Shown here: one piece after another, positions 47,091-54,695 of the stretch
Layout: each line of letters begins with the position of its first letter
Numbering within the stretch: the stretch's first letter is position 1
NCBI RefSeq assembly: GCF_000701445.1
Contig: NZ_JNIX01000013.1
Span: 1 to 64,000, forward strand
Source: Brevundimonas bacteroides DSM 4726
GTDB lineage: Bacteria; Pseudomonadota; Alphaproteobacteria; Caulobacterales; Caulobacteraceae
Length of the DNA: 64,000 nt
Reading direction: 5' to 3'
The notes under the pieces: model-generated
Databases searched by the model: none
Told to the model about the DNA's origin: nothing
What the model saw: the letters and a program-made list of their open reading frames with translations, nothing else
Translations under genes and position numbers: made by a program

Positions 47091-47756
47091 GTGCAAATAG
47101 GTGAACGCGGTGTTTTTGTCGGTTACAGCGGGCCATCGCTAAATGCGCCGCCTGTATTCTCGCCGGGGGCTGTCGTGGCTGTCTGCCGCGTCTACGCGGA
47201 AGGCATTTACCGCTGTCGGGCCATCACCCTCGGCGGCCAAGAGTTGCCCAACATCACGGACATGGTCTTGGCCGAAGAGATCGTGCCGCTGAAGGCGGCT
47301 GGTGATGAACCAAGAAAGCCCCCCAAAGTCGAAGTGGCCCTTGAGGCAACGGCAACGCCCGAGAGCGTAGACCGCATCCTGGCGTCTCGGGGCTCGAAGC
47401 ACTTCAACGACCTGCGTGACCGAGCCGCCTATGTTTACGTAGCTGGAGGGCATCCAAGCCACTTGCGGACGTTCTTTACTCAGGCGCTCGTTCTTTTGTC
47501 CGACATCACCAATGGCCCCACCGCTCTCGATGGTCGCTCCGGTGTCTTAAGGATGAAGGCGTGCGCAGTTGAACGGCTCAGGCTCAATCAGCACCCGATG
47601 GTGATCAAGACACGACAGTACGTCTCCGATGGCTGGCTCATTAGGGCATCACGCGGACCAAACGAAAGGCGGCCATACACCAAAGTGTTCCTGCTTCGCG
47701 GAGCAGAGAGGGTCACTGTCCAGATTGACGGATCGGTCCTCACTGATTGGCCCTGA
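47091..47756 (+). CDS. Island protein of unknown function
   Basis: 221 residues from GTG at 47091, with GGAGGG about 8 bases upstream. Residues 1-66 look like a small β-barrel (GVFVGYSG, FSPGAVVAVCRVYAEGIYRC, LPNITDMVLAEEIVPL). After a Lys/Pro linker a helical part follows (SVDRILASRGSKHFNDLRDR, HLRTFFTQALVLLSDI), then strands at the C-terminus (VIKTRQYVSDGWLIRA, VTVQIDGSVLTDWP). No known motif and no signal peptide or TM segment. Divergent from the RT gene and last in the island, so it may be its partner or regulator; this is inference. Confidence 0.65.
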   Translation: MQIGERGVFVGYSGPSLNAPPVFSPGAVVAVCRVYAEGIYRCRAITLGGQELPNITDMVLAEEIVPLKAAGDEPRKPPKVEVALEATATPESVDRILASRGSKHFNDLRDRAAYVYVAGGHPSHLRTFFTQALVLLSDITNGPTALDGRSGVLRMKACAVERLRLNQHPMVIKTRQYVSDGWLIRASRGPNERRPYTKVFLLRGAERVTVQIDGSVLTDWP

Positions 47757-47759
47757 CGC

Positions 47760-47779
47760 GTTGCCAACGGTTGCCAACC
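47760..47779 (+). repeat. Tandem decamer, GTTGCCAA type (right arm 1)
   Basis: GTTGCCAACG followed by GTTGCCAACC. Same type as the outer left copy at 35931. Confidence 0.8.
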
Positions 47780-47832
47780 GAACCCCAACCAACCCCCCAA
47801 ACCAAGCACAAATCAAAAAAAGCGGCTCCGAA

Positions 47833-47852
47833 GTTGCAACCCGTTGCAACTG
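47833..47852 (+). repeat. Tandem decamer, GTTGCAAC type (right arm 2)
   Basis: GTTGCAACCC followed by GTTGCAACTG, 53 bases before the attR core. Same type as the copy at 36014. Confidence 0.85.
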
Positions 47853-47905
47853 TAACCTCTTGAATAATCTGCGGAATATCGAGCGCGGAGCAATGGCAGA
47901 CTATA

Positions 47906-47952
47906 TTGACATCGTAGGGGTCACAGGTTCAATCCCTGTCGCGTCCACCATT
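47906..47952 (+). repeat. Right attachment site of the island (attR core, 47 bp)
   Basis: Exact copy of the tRNA-Val 3' segment at 35819-35865. It is not a tRNA gene: the acceptor 5' strand and D arm are missing. Confidence 0.95.
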
Positions 47953-48413
47953 CTTTCTCAAGACATTCACAACGTTGAAGAAGCCGCTTTCGGGCGAGCT
48001 TCAACGCGGTGGGCTCTCTGGCGCTGCTGCGCGTTCTGCGCCTCAATGCTCTCCTGCCGCTGTACACGCAGGGGTACGACGGCCTGACGCCGCGTCTGGC
48101 CTTCAGCAGCGTCGTCCGCGTCGCGACCAACACCAACGGGCAGAGCTATGGCGGCGAGACGATGATGTCGACGCTCGGCCGGATGTTGGGCCTGACCACG
48201 CAGAACGTGCTCTCGGTCGCCACGCGCGCGACGATCGCGGCCAAGGCGTCGGCAACTTTCCGGCCCACCTGAAGCCGACGACGCTCTATGGGCTGCTTCC
48301 TGCCTCCATCCTGCTGGCGCTTGCGCTGGCGCTGGCGCTGGCGGGGCTGGGCGTCGTCATGTCGGACCGTGCTCGATGGCGCAACGACACCATCCCTGCG
48401 ATGCAAAAGGTGA
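47953..48413 (+). pseudogene. Gene remnants downstream of the island
   Basis: Two overlapping open stretches in different frames. One (about 48009-48272) reads LRLNALLPLYTQGYDGLTPR then NTNGQSYGGETMMSTLGRML and ends in a stop; the other, ending near 48420, carries a hydrophobic run of repeated Ala-Leu (ILLALALALALAGLGVVM) and DRARWRNDTIPAMQKV. Each looks coding in places, but neither has a good start, and they meet as if by a frameshift near 48260. I read this as a decayed gene that lay next to tRNA-Val before the island arrived. No family recognised; the 461-base stretch holds nothing else clear. Confidence 0.35.
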
Positions 48414-49832
48414 TCAGGCCTGCATCGTCCAGCCCTCGACGCCCATGGCCGCCTGCTTGACGGCCTCCGAGCGGGTCGGGTGGGCGTGGCTGGTGCGGGC
48501 GAGGTCTTCGGAAGCGCCGCCGAAGGCCATGGCCACGCAGGCCTCGCCGATCATCTCGCCGGCCTGGGGGCCCATGATGTGGACGCCCAGGATGCGGTCC
48601 GTCTTCGCGTCCGCCAGAACCTTGGCGTAGCCGTCGGTCTCGTGGTTGATCTTGGCGCGGCTGTTCGCGGTGAAGGGGAACTTACCCGACTTGTAGGCCA
48701 CGCCCTCGGCCTTCAGCTGGTCCTCGGTCTTGCCGACCCAGGCCACCTCCGGGAAGGTGTAGACGACGCTGGGGACCAGGTCGTAGTCGACGTGCCCGGC
48801 CTTTCCCGCGATCAGCTCGATGGCCGCGACGGCGTCTTCCTCGGCCTTGTGGGCCAGCATGGGTCCATGGGTCACGTCGCCGATGACCCAGACGCCCTCG
48901 GCCACCTTGAAGTGATTGGAGGCGACGAAGCCGCGTTGATCGGGCGTCACGCCGACCGTCTCCAGCCCCAGGCCCGCCGTGTAGGGACGACGCCCGATGG
49001 CGACCAGCACGACGTCGCCGGTCAGGGTCTCGGCCGCTCCGCCAGCGGCGGGTTCGACTGTGAGCTCGACGCCGTCCTTCGTGACCTTGGAGCCGGTGAC
49101 CTTGGAGCCCAGCTTGAAGGTCATACCCTGCTTGGTCAGCGCACGCTGGAAGGCGGTGGCGAGATCGGAGTCCATGCCCGGTGTGATGCGCGGCAGATAC
49201 TCGACGACCGTGACCTCGGCGCCCAGGCGGCGCCACACCGAGCCGAGCTCCAGCCCGATGATACCGGCGCCGACGACGATCAGCTTCTTGGGAACCTCCG
49301 GCAGCGACAGGGCTCCGGTCGAGTCGATCACCTTGCCCGGAACGAAGTCGACGCCCGGCAACGGCGTGGGCTCCGAGCCCGTGGCGATGACGATGTCCCT
49401 GGCCTTGAGCGTCGTCTTCGAGCCGTCTGTCGCTTCGACCTCGACCGTTCCGGGACCGGCGATGCGGCCACGACCCTTGATCCAGTCGGCCTTGTTCTTC
49501 TTGAACAGGAACTCGATGCCCTTGGTCAGGGCCGTCACGCTCTCGGACTTCTGCTTCATCATCTGTCCGAGATTGAGCTTGGGCGCGACGTCGATGCCGA
49601 TGCCGGCGAAGTCCTTCGCCGCCATCTCGTAGAGTTCCGACGCGTGCAGCAGGGCCTTGGACGGCATGCAGCCGACGTTCAGGCAGGTGCCGCCCAGGGT
49701 CTCGCGCATCTCCACGCAGGCGACCTTCAGCCCCAGCTGGCCCGCGCGGATGGCGGCGTTGTAGCCGCCGGGTCCGCCGCCGATGACGACGACATCGTAC
49801 TGGGCGGGAGCGGCGGGGGCGGCGTCGGCCAT
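48414..49832 (-). CDS. lpdA: Dihydrolipoyl dehydrogenase (E3)
   Basis: 472 residues from ATG at 49832; the longer frame has an unlikely N-terminus. Re-oxidises dihydrolipoamide in 2-oxoacid dehydrogenase complexes, using FAD and NAD+. FAD site VVIGGGPGGYNAAIRAG, redox-active disulfide GGTCLNVGCMPSK, NAD site LIVVGAGIIGLELG, second FAD contact GVWVIGDVTHGPMLAH, and the C-terminal His-Glu pair in HAHPTRSEA. It is not next to E1 or E2 genes here, so which complex it serves is not shown. Confidence 0.96.
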   Translation of the reverse strand: MADAAPAAPAQYDVVVIGGGPGGYNAAIRAGQLGLKVACVEMRETLGGTCLNVGCMPSKALLHASELYEMAAKDFAGIGIDVAPKLNLGQMMKQKSESVTALTKGIEFLFKKNKADWIKGRGRIAGPGTVEVEATDGSKTTLKARDIVIATGSEPTPLPGVDFVPGKVIDSTGALSLPEVPKKLIVVGAGIIGLELGSVWRRLGAEVTVVEYLPRITPGMDSDLATAFQRALTKQGMTFKLGSKVTGSKVTKDGVELTVEPAAGGAAETLTGDVVLVAIGRRPYTAGLGLETVGVTPDQRGFVASNHFKVAEGVWVIGDVTHGPMLAHKAEEDAVAAIELIAGKAGHVDYDLVPSVVYTFPEVAWVGKTEDQLKAEGVAYKSGKFPFTANSRAKINHETDGYAKVLADAKTDRILGVHIMGPQAGEMIGEACVAMAFGGASEDLARTSHAHPTRSEAVKQAAMGVEGWTMQA

Positions 49833-49953
49833 GGAAACCTCGGGGAGGGAAGCGGTCGGGAGGACGGGGGCTGTCCTAGCGCCTGACCCGTCCGGGTCAA
49901 CCGCCGCAGCGGATATGGGAAGCGAAGTCGACGGCGGCGAGAGGGGCGCGAGG

Positions 49954-49982
49954 GGCGTGGGAGTGACTCTCACTCCCACGCC
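49954..49982. repeat. Perfect 13-bp inverted repeat upstream of lpdA
   Basis: GGCGTGGGAGTGA, loop CTC, then its exact complement. A second, weaker one follows about 25 bases on (GAGTCCC-GGCCGA-GGGACTC, near 50012-50031). Both lie in the 283-base gap between lpdA and the membrane gene; the gap shows no open frame I would support. It could be a terminator without a T-run, a mobile repeat or part of the lpdA leader. Confidence 0.65.
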
Positions 49983-50115
49983 AAGGGATTGATTGTCTTC
50001 ATGATCGCTGGGAGTCCCGGCCGAGGGACTCTCACCCCGGCCTTCGGGCGGCGGGTGATCGGCCACCAGGATAGGCGATAGCTGCGTCAGAACTGGACGT
50101 GCCGGTGGAGGCGCC

Positions 50116-50619
50116 TCAGCTGGCGAGCTGGCCGGGGACGCGCCGTCGTGCCCTCCGTCGGGACACGGCGACAATGATCAGGCCGATCAAGAGCAGCGTC
50201 CCGAGGATCAGCCAGGTGGGATCGACCGGAAGACCGGCGGGCGCGACGGCCTCGGCCGAGCGTTGGGACAGTTCACCGCCTGAATAGCTGTCGGCCTGGA
50301 TCGAGGCTTGCGCCGGGTCGGTGCGGCCGCGATCGATGGCCAGACGCAGGACCGCGTCGGCGATGAAGCCGAGGAAATAGGCGATCGCCGCGCGCGGATT
50401 GCCCGCGCTCAGCATCATCGCCGCGATCACATAAAGCAGCACAGCCCCGACCCACAGCGCCGCGCTGGACAGGCCGCCGCCCGCCTCGATCATGCCGCGC
50501 GCCCGCTCCAGGGCCACATCGAGCGGCGCGCCCTCGAAGAAGGGCGCCAGGAAGGGCCAGGCCAGCCATCCCGCATAGGCGATCACCGCCGCGACGAGCA
50601 GGTATCGGACGAAGGTCAT
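50116..50619 (-). CDS. Membrane protein of unknown function, tandem paralogue 1
   Basis: 167 residues. Hydrophobic segments at about 5-28 (YLLVAAVIAYAGWLAWPFLA), 55-72, 80-96 and 135-155. It is clearly related to the next gene: AYAGWLAWPF against AYAGWLVWPL, and LLYVIAAMMLSAG against ALYLIAAVLTAAR, in the same order and spacing. The C-terminus is basic (VSRRRARRRVPG). No known family. It lies 25 bases from its neighbour on the same strand and is probably co-transcribed. Confidence 0.75.
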   Translation of the reverse strand: MTFVRYLLVAAVIAYAGWLAWPFLAPFFEGAPLDVALERARGMIEAGGGLSSAALWVGAVLLYVIAAMMLSAGNPRAAIAYFLGFIADAVLRLAIDRGRTDPAQASIQADSYSGGELSQRSAEAVAPAGLPVDPTWLILGTLLLIGLIIVAVSRRRARRRVPGQLAS

Positions 50620-50644
50620 GACGGCCTCGCGGGAGACGGTGGAG

Positions 50645-51142
50645 TCAGGCGTAGACGGGCGGCTGGGTCCAGTGCCGGGTCAGGGCGTGACCCTTCTGAC
50701 CGCGCCAGGTTCCTGTCATCACGACCAGCAGGCCGACGGCGAAAAGCGCGGCCAGAGACGCCGGCCCCGGCTCGATCGCCGGGACAAGGGGCTGGAGCGC
50801 CGCTGCGATCCGTGCCGGCGTGTCGCTGATGGTCGCGCCGGGCGTCGCCTGCAGCAGCGCGCGCTGGATCACCTCGGCGCCGAACGCCAGGAAGTAGGCT
50901 CCTGGCGCCGCCCCGACCCTGGCCGCAGTCAACACCGCCGCGATCAGATAGAGCGCCGCCGATGCGAGCCACAGTGAGGGCAGGAAACCGCCCAGCCGTC
51001 CGGCTTCTTCGGTCACGGCGGGCAGCGCATCGGCGACCCCGCCGCCCGCTGTCAGCGGCTGGACCAACGGCCACACCAGCCAGCCGGCATAGGCCGCAAT
51101 CAGAAGACCGAGACACGCTCGCCAAACCCAGACCATCGGCAC
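50645..51142 (-). CDS. Membrane protein of unknown function, tandem paralogue 2
   Basis: 165 residues from ATG at 51142 (ATG at 51136 also possible). Same layout as the downstream gene: an N-terminal AYAGWLVWPLVQPL helix, a loop of about 30 residues, two further helices (SLWLASAALYLIAAVLTAAR and GAYFLAFGAEVIQRALL), and a last helix near 128-148 (AALFAVGLLVVMTG). A duplication seems the likely origin. Function not recognised. Confidence 0.75.
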   Translation of the reverse strand: MPMVWVWRACLGLLIAAYAGWLVWPLVQPLTAGGGVADALPAVTEEAGRLGGFLPSLWLASAALYLIAAVLTAARVGAAPGAYFLAFGAEVIQRALLQATPGATISDTPARIAAALQPLVPAIEPGPASLAALFAVGLLVVMTGTWRGQKGHALTRHWTQPPVYA

Positions 51143-51203
51143 CCCCCGTTGGATGGTTAACGCCTAGCAGAACGCCGGTCATCCGACGAGAGGGCTGGCG
51201 CGG

Positions 51204-54200
51204 CTAGCCGCGAACTTCCTTCAGGCTGTCGTCCATGAGCCACTGTGGGACTGGCATCAGCTTGGGCCCGTCCGTCCAGACCAGCGCCGCCTCCACCGGT
51301 CGGTCGGGATAGAGCGCCCGCAGGACCGCGACATAGACCGCCATCTGGGCGGCATAGGCGGGGTCGGCGTCCTCGATGCGGTCTGGGGCTGGGCGATTGG
51401 TCTTGTAATCGACGACGAGGATACGCTCGGGCGTGATCACCAAACGGTCGATGCGCCCGTTGATGACGACGCCGGGGGCGAGCTCGGGCGCCGAGCCGAC
51501 GAGCGCCACCTCGGCGCGGGAGCCAGGGCCGAAGACCGGGGCGAAGCGGGGGTCGTCCAGCACGCCGAAGGCGGCCGTGATCATCTCGCTGCGCTGGTCG
51601 TCCGACAGGCCGCGTTCGCGGGCGAGCAGGCGATGGGCGGCGTCGGGACGGGCGTCTGGCTCCATCTCGGGCAGGCGCTCCAGCAGGAGGTGGATCAGGT
51701 CGCCGCGTCGGAAGCGGCCCAGGGGGGCGCCCTCGCCCGTCGAGGCCACAGCGAGCGGCGAGGGGGCGGCGGCGCGCTTGGCGCCCTTCGCCTGGGACGG
51801 AGAGACGTAGCGGGCGGACGGGTCGATCGCCGGGGCGCGGCGGGCCCAGTCGGGGATGACCGTCGTCGGCGCGGCGACGGCGGCGGCACCCCGACCCAGC
51901 ACGACCGGGTCATGACCATAGCGGCGGCGGTCCTCGCCGATGTCGCGGACCTCGGGTCCCAGACGCTCGAAAGTCTCGGACAGGATCGACCACCAGCTGC
52001 CGTCCTCGAAGCCGTCGGTGCTGTTGCCGCGCCCGCGACCCATGACGATGACGCGGTCGCGCGCCCGGGTCAGGGCGACGTAGAGGAGGCGCAAGGACTC
52101 CTCGAACGCGCGCTGGTCCCTGGCCTCGCGCGCGGCCTTGGCGGCGGGCGGATCGGTCTCCTTGGTGGTCAGGAGCATGAGCCAGCCTTCGCCATCCTCG
52201 GCCGGGACCGGCATCAGCCCCGGCCCCTTGCCGCGGGCCCGGGCCGTGGTGTCGGGCAGGATGACAACGGGCGCCTCCAGCCCCTTGGCGCCGTGGACGG
52301 TCATGACGCGGACCTCGCCGCGCGGGCCTTCCAGCTCGCGCTTCACCTCAACCTCGGCCTGTTCGAGCATGGCGAGCGCGGTCTCCAGGTCGAGCCCGCC
52401 ACGATCCTCGGCCGCCAGGACCTGGTTGAGGGTTTCGTCGATGGCCTCCTCCGCTTCGCGCCCCAGCCGGGCGAGGATGCGGGCGCGGCCACTGAGGCCG
52501 GTGTCGTCGACGCGATTGAGCAGGCCGGAGAAGAAGGCGAAAGGATCGCGGCCCCGGCTCGAGAGGACGAAGTCGAGCAGGGCGCGGGCGCGGGTCCATT
52601 CGGGGCGCTCGCCGGAGCGGTCGCGCAGTTCGGCCCAGAGCCTGCGGCGCTCCTTTTTCGAGCCGGCCAGGTCGAACAGACTGTCCTCGTCGACATCGCA
52701 GAAGGGGCTTCGGAGCACTTCGGCCAGGCTCAGGTCGTCGTCGGGATAGAGGGCGAAGCGGGCCAGCGAGATCAGGTCGGAGAAGGCGATGTGGGTCGAC
52801 AGCTTCAGCCGGTCCGCCCCGGCCACAGGCACGCCCGCCGTCTTCAGGGCGCGGATGATCTCCTCGAAGGTGGCGTCGCGCTGGCGCACCAGGATCAGGA
52901 AGTCGCCGTAGCGGGCCGGGCGCAGCGCGCGGCTGTCCTTGTCCTGGACGGCCACGCCGTCCTCGACCTGGCGCTGGATTTCGCGGGCAAGGTCGCGGGC
53001 CATGCGCTTGCGGGCGCTATCGGGGGCTTCCTCGTCGACCGGGTCATCCCAGGCCTCGCGCTCTGGTGTCCTGTCGTCCCGGTAGAGGGGCCAAAGGTCG
53101 ATGCAGCCTTGATCCCCGGCGCGCATGGGCTTGTGGGGCGCGATATCGCCCTGAACCCCGACGAGGGCGCGCGCGCGGTCAGGCGCGCTGGCCGCATCCG
53201 CGTCGAAGAAGACCTTGTCCACGAAGGACAGGACCTCGGGCGTCGAGCGGAAAGAGGTCTCAAGCGGCACGCCGGCGAAGCCCATTCCCGCCCCGGTGAC
53301 GCGGTTCTCGAAATCCCGCCGCTTCTCCACCAGCATCTCGGGCCGGGCACCCTGGAAGGAGTAGATCGACTGCTTGGCGTCGCCGACGACGAAGACGGAG
53401 CGATCCACCGTGCCCTCGCCGAACCGGCGCGATCCGATGCCGGAGAAGAAGCCCTCGGTCAGGGCTTCGACGATGTCCCACTGTTCCGGGGCGGTATCCT
53501 GGGCCTCGTCGATGAGTACGTGCTCGATGCCGCCGTCCAGCTTGTAGAGCACCCAGGCGGCGCTGGACCGCTTCGTCAGGAGGTCGACGGTGCGGGCCAC
53601 CATGTCGCCGAAGTCGAGCGCGCCCTTGTCCGCCTTGCGCGCCTCGTAGAAGCGGGCGTGGGTCTCGGCGAGAGTCAGGACGTGGTTGGTGTCCTCGGCC
53701 AGCCGGGCCTTTCGGACCTCGTCCAGCTTCGCGCAGTAGCGGGCCTGGAGATCGCCCAGCCACTCGCGGGCGAAGGACGGGGCCTTGGAGGTGGCGATGC
53801 GCGACCGGGCCTTGCCGCTGGTCAGGAAGACCGAGCCCAGGCCCTCGAAGGTCCAGTCGGCCGCGTGCATCCGGTCGGCGCAGCTGCCGTCGTCCTTGCC
53901 GCCCGTCGCCATCTGCTCGGCCACTGACACCCAGGCGGCGCGGTCGACGAAGCGCATGAAGTCCGTCTCGATGGCCTCGGCGCTGCGCTCCGGATCGGCG
54001 TCTGCGAGCCTCCAGGGGCTGCGCGCCCGGCCCTCCCGCCAGCGCTCGATGTAGTCCGTCAGCCGGGCGCGATCCGTCTCGATCTTGCCCAGCAGAGCCT
54101 CGAAGTCCTTGAACGCCAGGGCCACGGCGAAGTGGGCATAGGCCTGGCCGATGCCACCGTCCGGATGGGCCAGGGCGTGGCGGGCGAGGTCGTCGCGCGC

Positions 54201-54695
54201 CATCCGAGACAGGGCGACGGCGGCCTGGTCCTCCAGCACCTGAAAGCCGGGGGTGACGCCGGCCTCGAGGGGGAAGCGCCGCAGCAGCTTTTCGCAGAAG
54301 GCGTGCAGGGTCTGGATCTTCAGCCCGCCGGGCGTATCGAGCGCCTGGGCGAACAGACGGCGCGCCCGCTTCAGATCGTCGCCGGACAGGCGGTCGGGAT
54401 CGCGACCGTCGAGCTCGTGCAGCGAGGCCCGCAGCTTTTCGTCGTCCATGACGGCCCAGGCGCCCAGGCGCTTGTACAACCGCGACTGCATCTCGGCGGC
54501 GGCGGCCTTGGTGTAGGTGACGCACAGGATCTCGGCGGCGCGGACATCGGACAGCAGCAGGCGGGCCACGCGGTCCACCAGGGTCGAGGTCTTGCCCGAA
54601 CCGGCATTGGCGGTGACGAACACCGACCGGCGCGGGTCGGCGGCCTCCTGCTGCCTCAGGTCGGGAAGGATCGTCGTGGAGGGCGCGCCGCTCAT
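51204..54695 (-). CDS. addA: Double-strand-break repair helicase-nuclease AddA
   Basis: 1163 residues from ATG at 54695, overlapping the addB stop (ATGA). UvrD-type superfamily 1 helicase: Walker A FVTANAGSGKTSTLVDRV, VLIDEAQDTAPEQWDI, VFVVGDAKQSIYSFQGARP, VMTVHGAKGLEAPVVILPD, LRLLYVALTRARDRVIVMG. The C-terminal PD-(D/E)xK nuclease has ILVVDYKTNRPAP. Works with AddB to resect broken ends and load RecA, the alphaproteobacterial counterpart of RecBCD. Confidence 0.96.
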   Translation of the reverse strand: MSGAPSTTILPDLRQQEAADPRRSVFVTANAGSGKTSTLVDRVARLLLSDVRAAEILCVTYTKAAAAEMQSRLYKRLGAWAVMDDEKLRASLHELDGRDPDRLSGDDLKRARRLFAQALDTPGGLKIQTLHAFCEKLLRRFPLEAGVTPGFQVLEDQAAVALSRMARDDLARHALAHPDGGIGQAYAHFAVALAFKDFEALLGKIETDRARLTDYIERWREGRARSPWRLADADPERSAEAIETDFMRFVDRAAWVSVAEQMATGGKDDGSCADRMHAADWTFEGLGSVFLTSGKARSRIATSKAPSFAREWLGDLQARYCAKLDEVRKARLAEDTNHVLTLAETHARFYEARKADKGALDFGDMVARTVDLLTKRSSAAWVLYKLDGGIEHVLIDEAQDTAPEQWDIVEALTEGFFSGIGSRRFGEGTVDRSVFVVGDAKQSIYSFQGARPEMLVEKRRDFENRVTGAGMGFAGVPLETSFRSTPEVLSFVDKVFFDADAASAPDRARALVGVQGDIAPHKPMRAGDQGCIDLWPLYRDDRTPEREAWDDPVDEEAPDSARKRMARDLAREIQRQVEDGVAVQDKDSRALRPARYGDFLILVRQRDATFEEIIRALKTAGVPVAGADRLKLSTHIAFSDLISLARFALYPDDDLSLAEVLRSPFCDVDEDSLFDLAGSKKERRRLWAELRDRSGERPEWTRARALLDFVLSSRGRDPFAFFSGLLNRVDDTGLSGRARILARLGREAEEAIDETLNQVLAAEDRGGLDLETALAMLEQAEVEVKRELEGPRGEVRVMTVHGAKGLEAPVVILPDTTARARGKGPGLMPVPAEDGEGWLMLLTTKETDPPAAKAAREARDQRAFEESLRLLYVALTRARDRVIVMGRGRGNSTDGFEDGSWWSILSETFERLGPEVRDIGEDRRRYGHDPVVLGRGAAAVAAPTTVIPDWARRAPAIDPSARYVSPSQAKGAKRAAAPSPLAVASTGEGAPLGRFRRGDLIHLLLERLPEMEPDARPDAAHRLLARERGLSDDQRSEMITAAFGVLDDPRFAPVFGPGSRAEVALVGSAPELAPGVVINGRIDRLVITPERILVVDYKTNRPAPDRIEDADPAYAAQMAVYVAVLRALYPDRPVEAALVWTDGPKLMPVPQWLMDDSLKEVRG

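Noticed and set aside
35931-47852. CRISPR array made of the tandem decamers
   Set aside because: Units are only 10 bp, in isolated pairs, without spacers of even length, and no cas genes are present.
47881-47952. Second tRNA-Val gene
   Set aside because: Only the anticodon loop and 3' half are present; the acceptor 5' strand and D arm are missing. It is attR.
51633-53927. 764-codon open frame opposite addA
   Set aside because: Antisense shadow; repetitive Gly/Ala/Arg composition and no start region.
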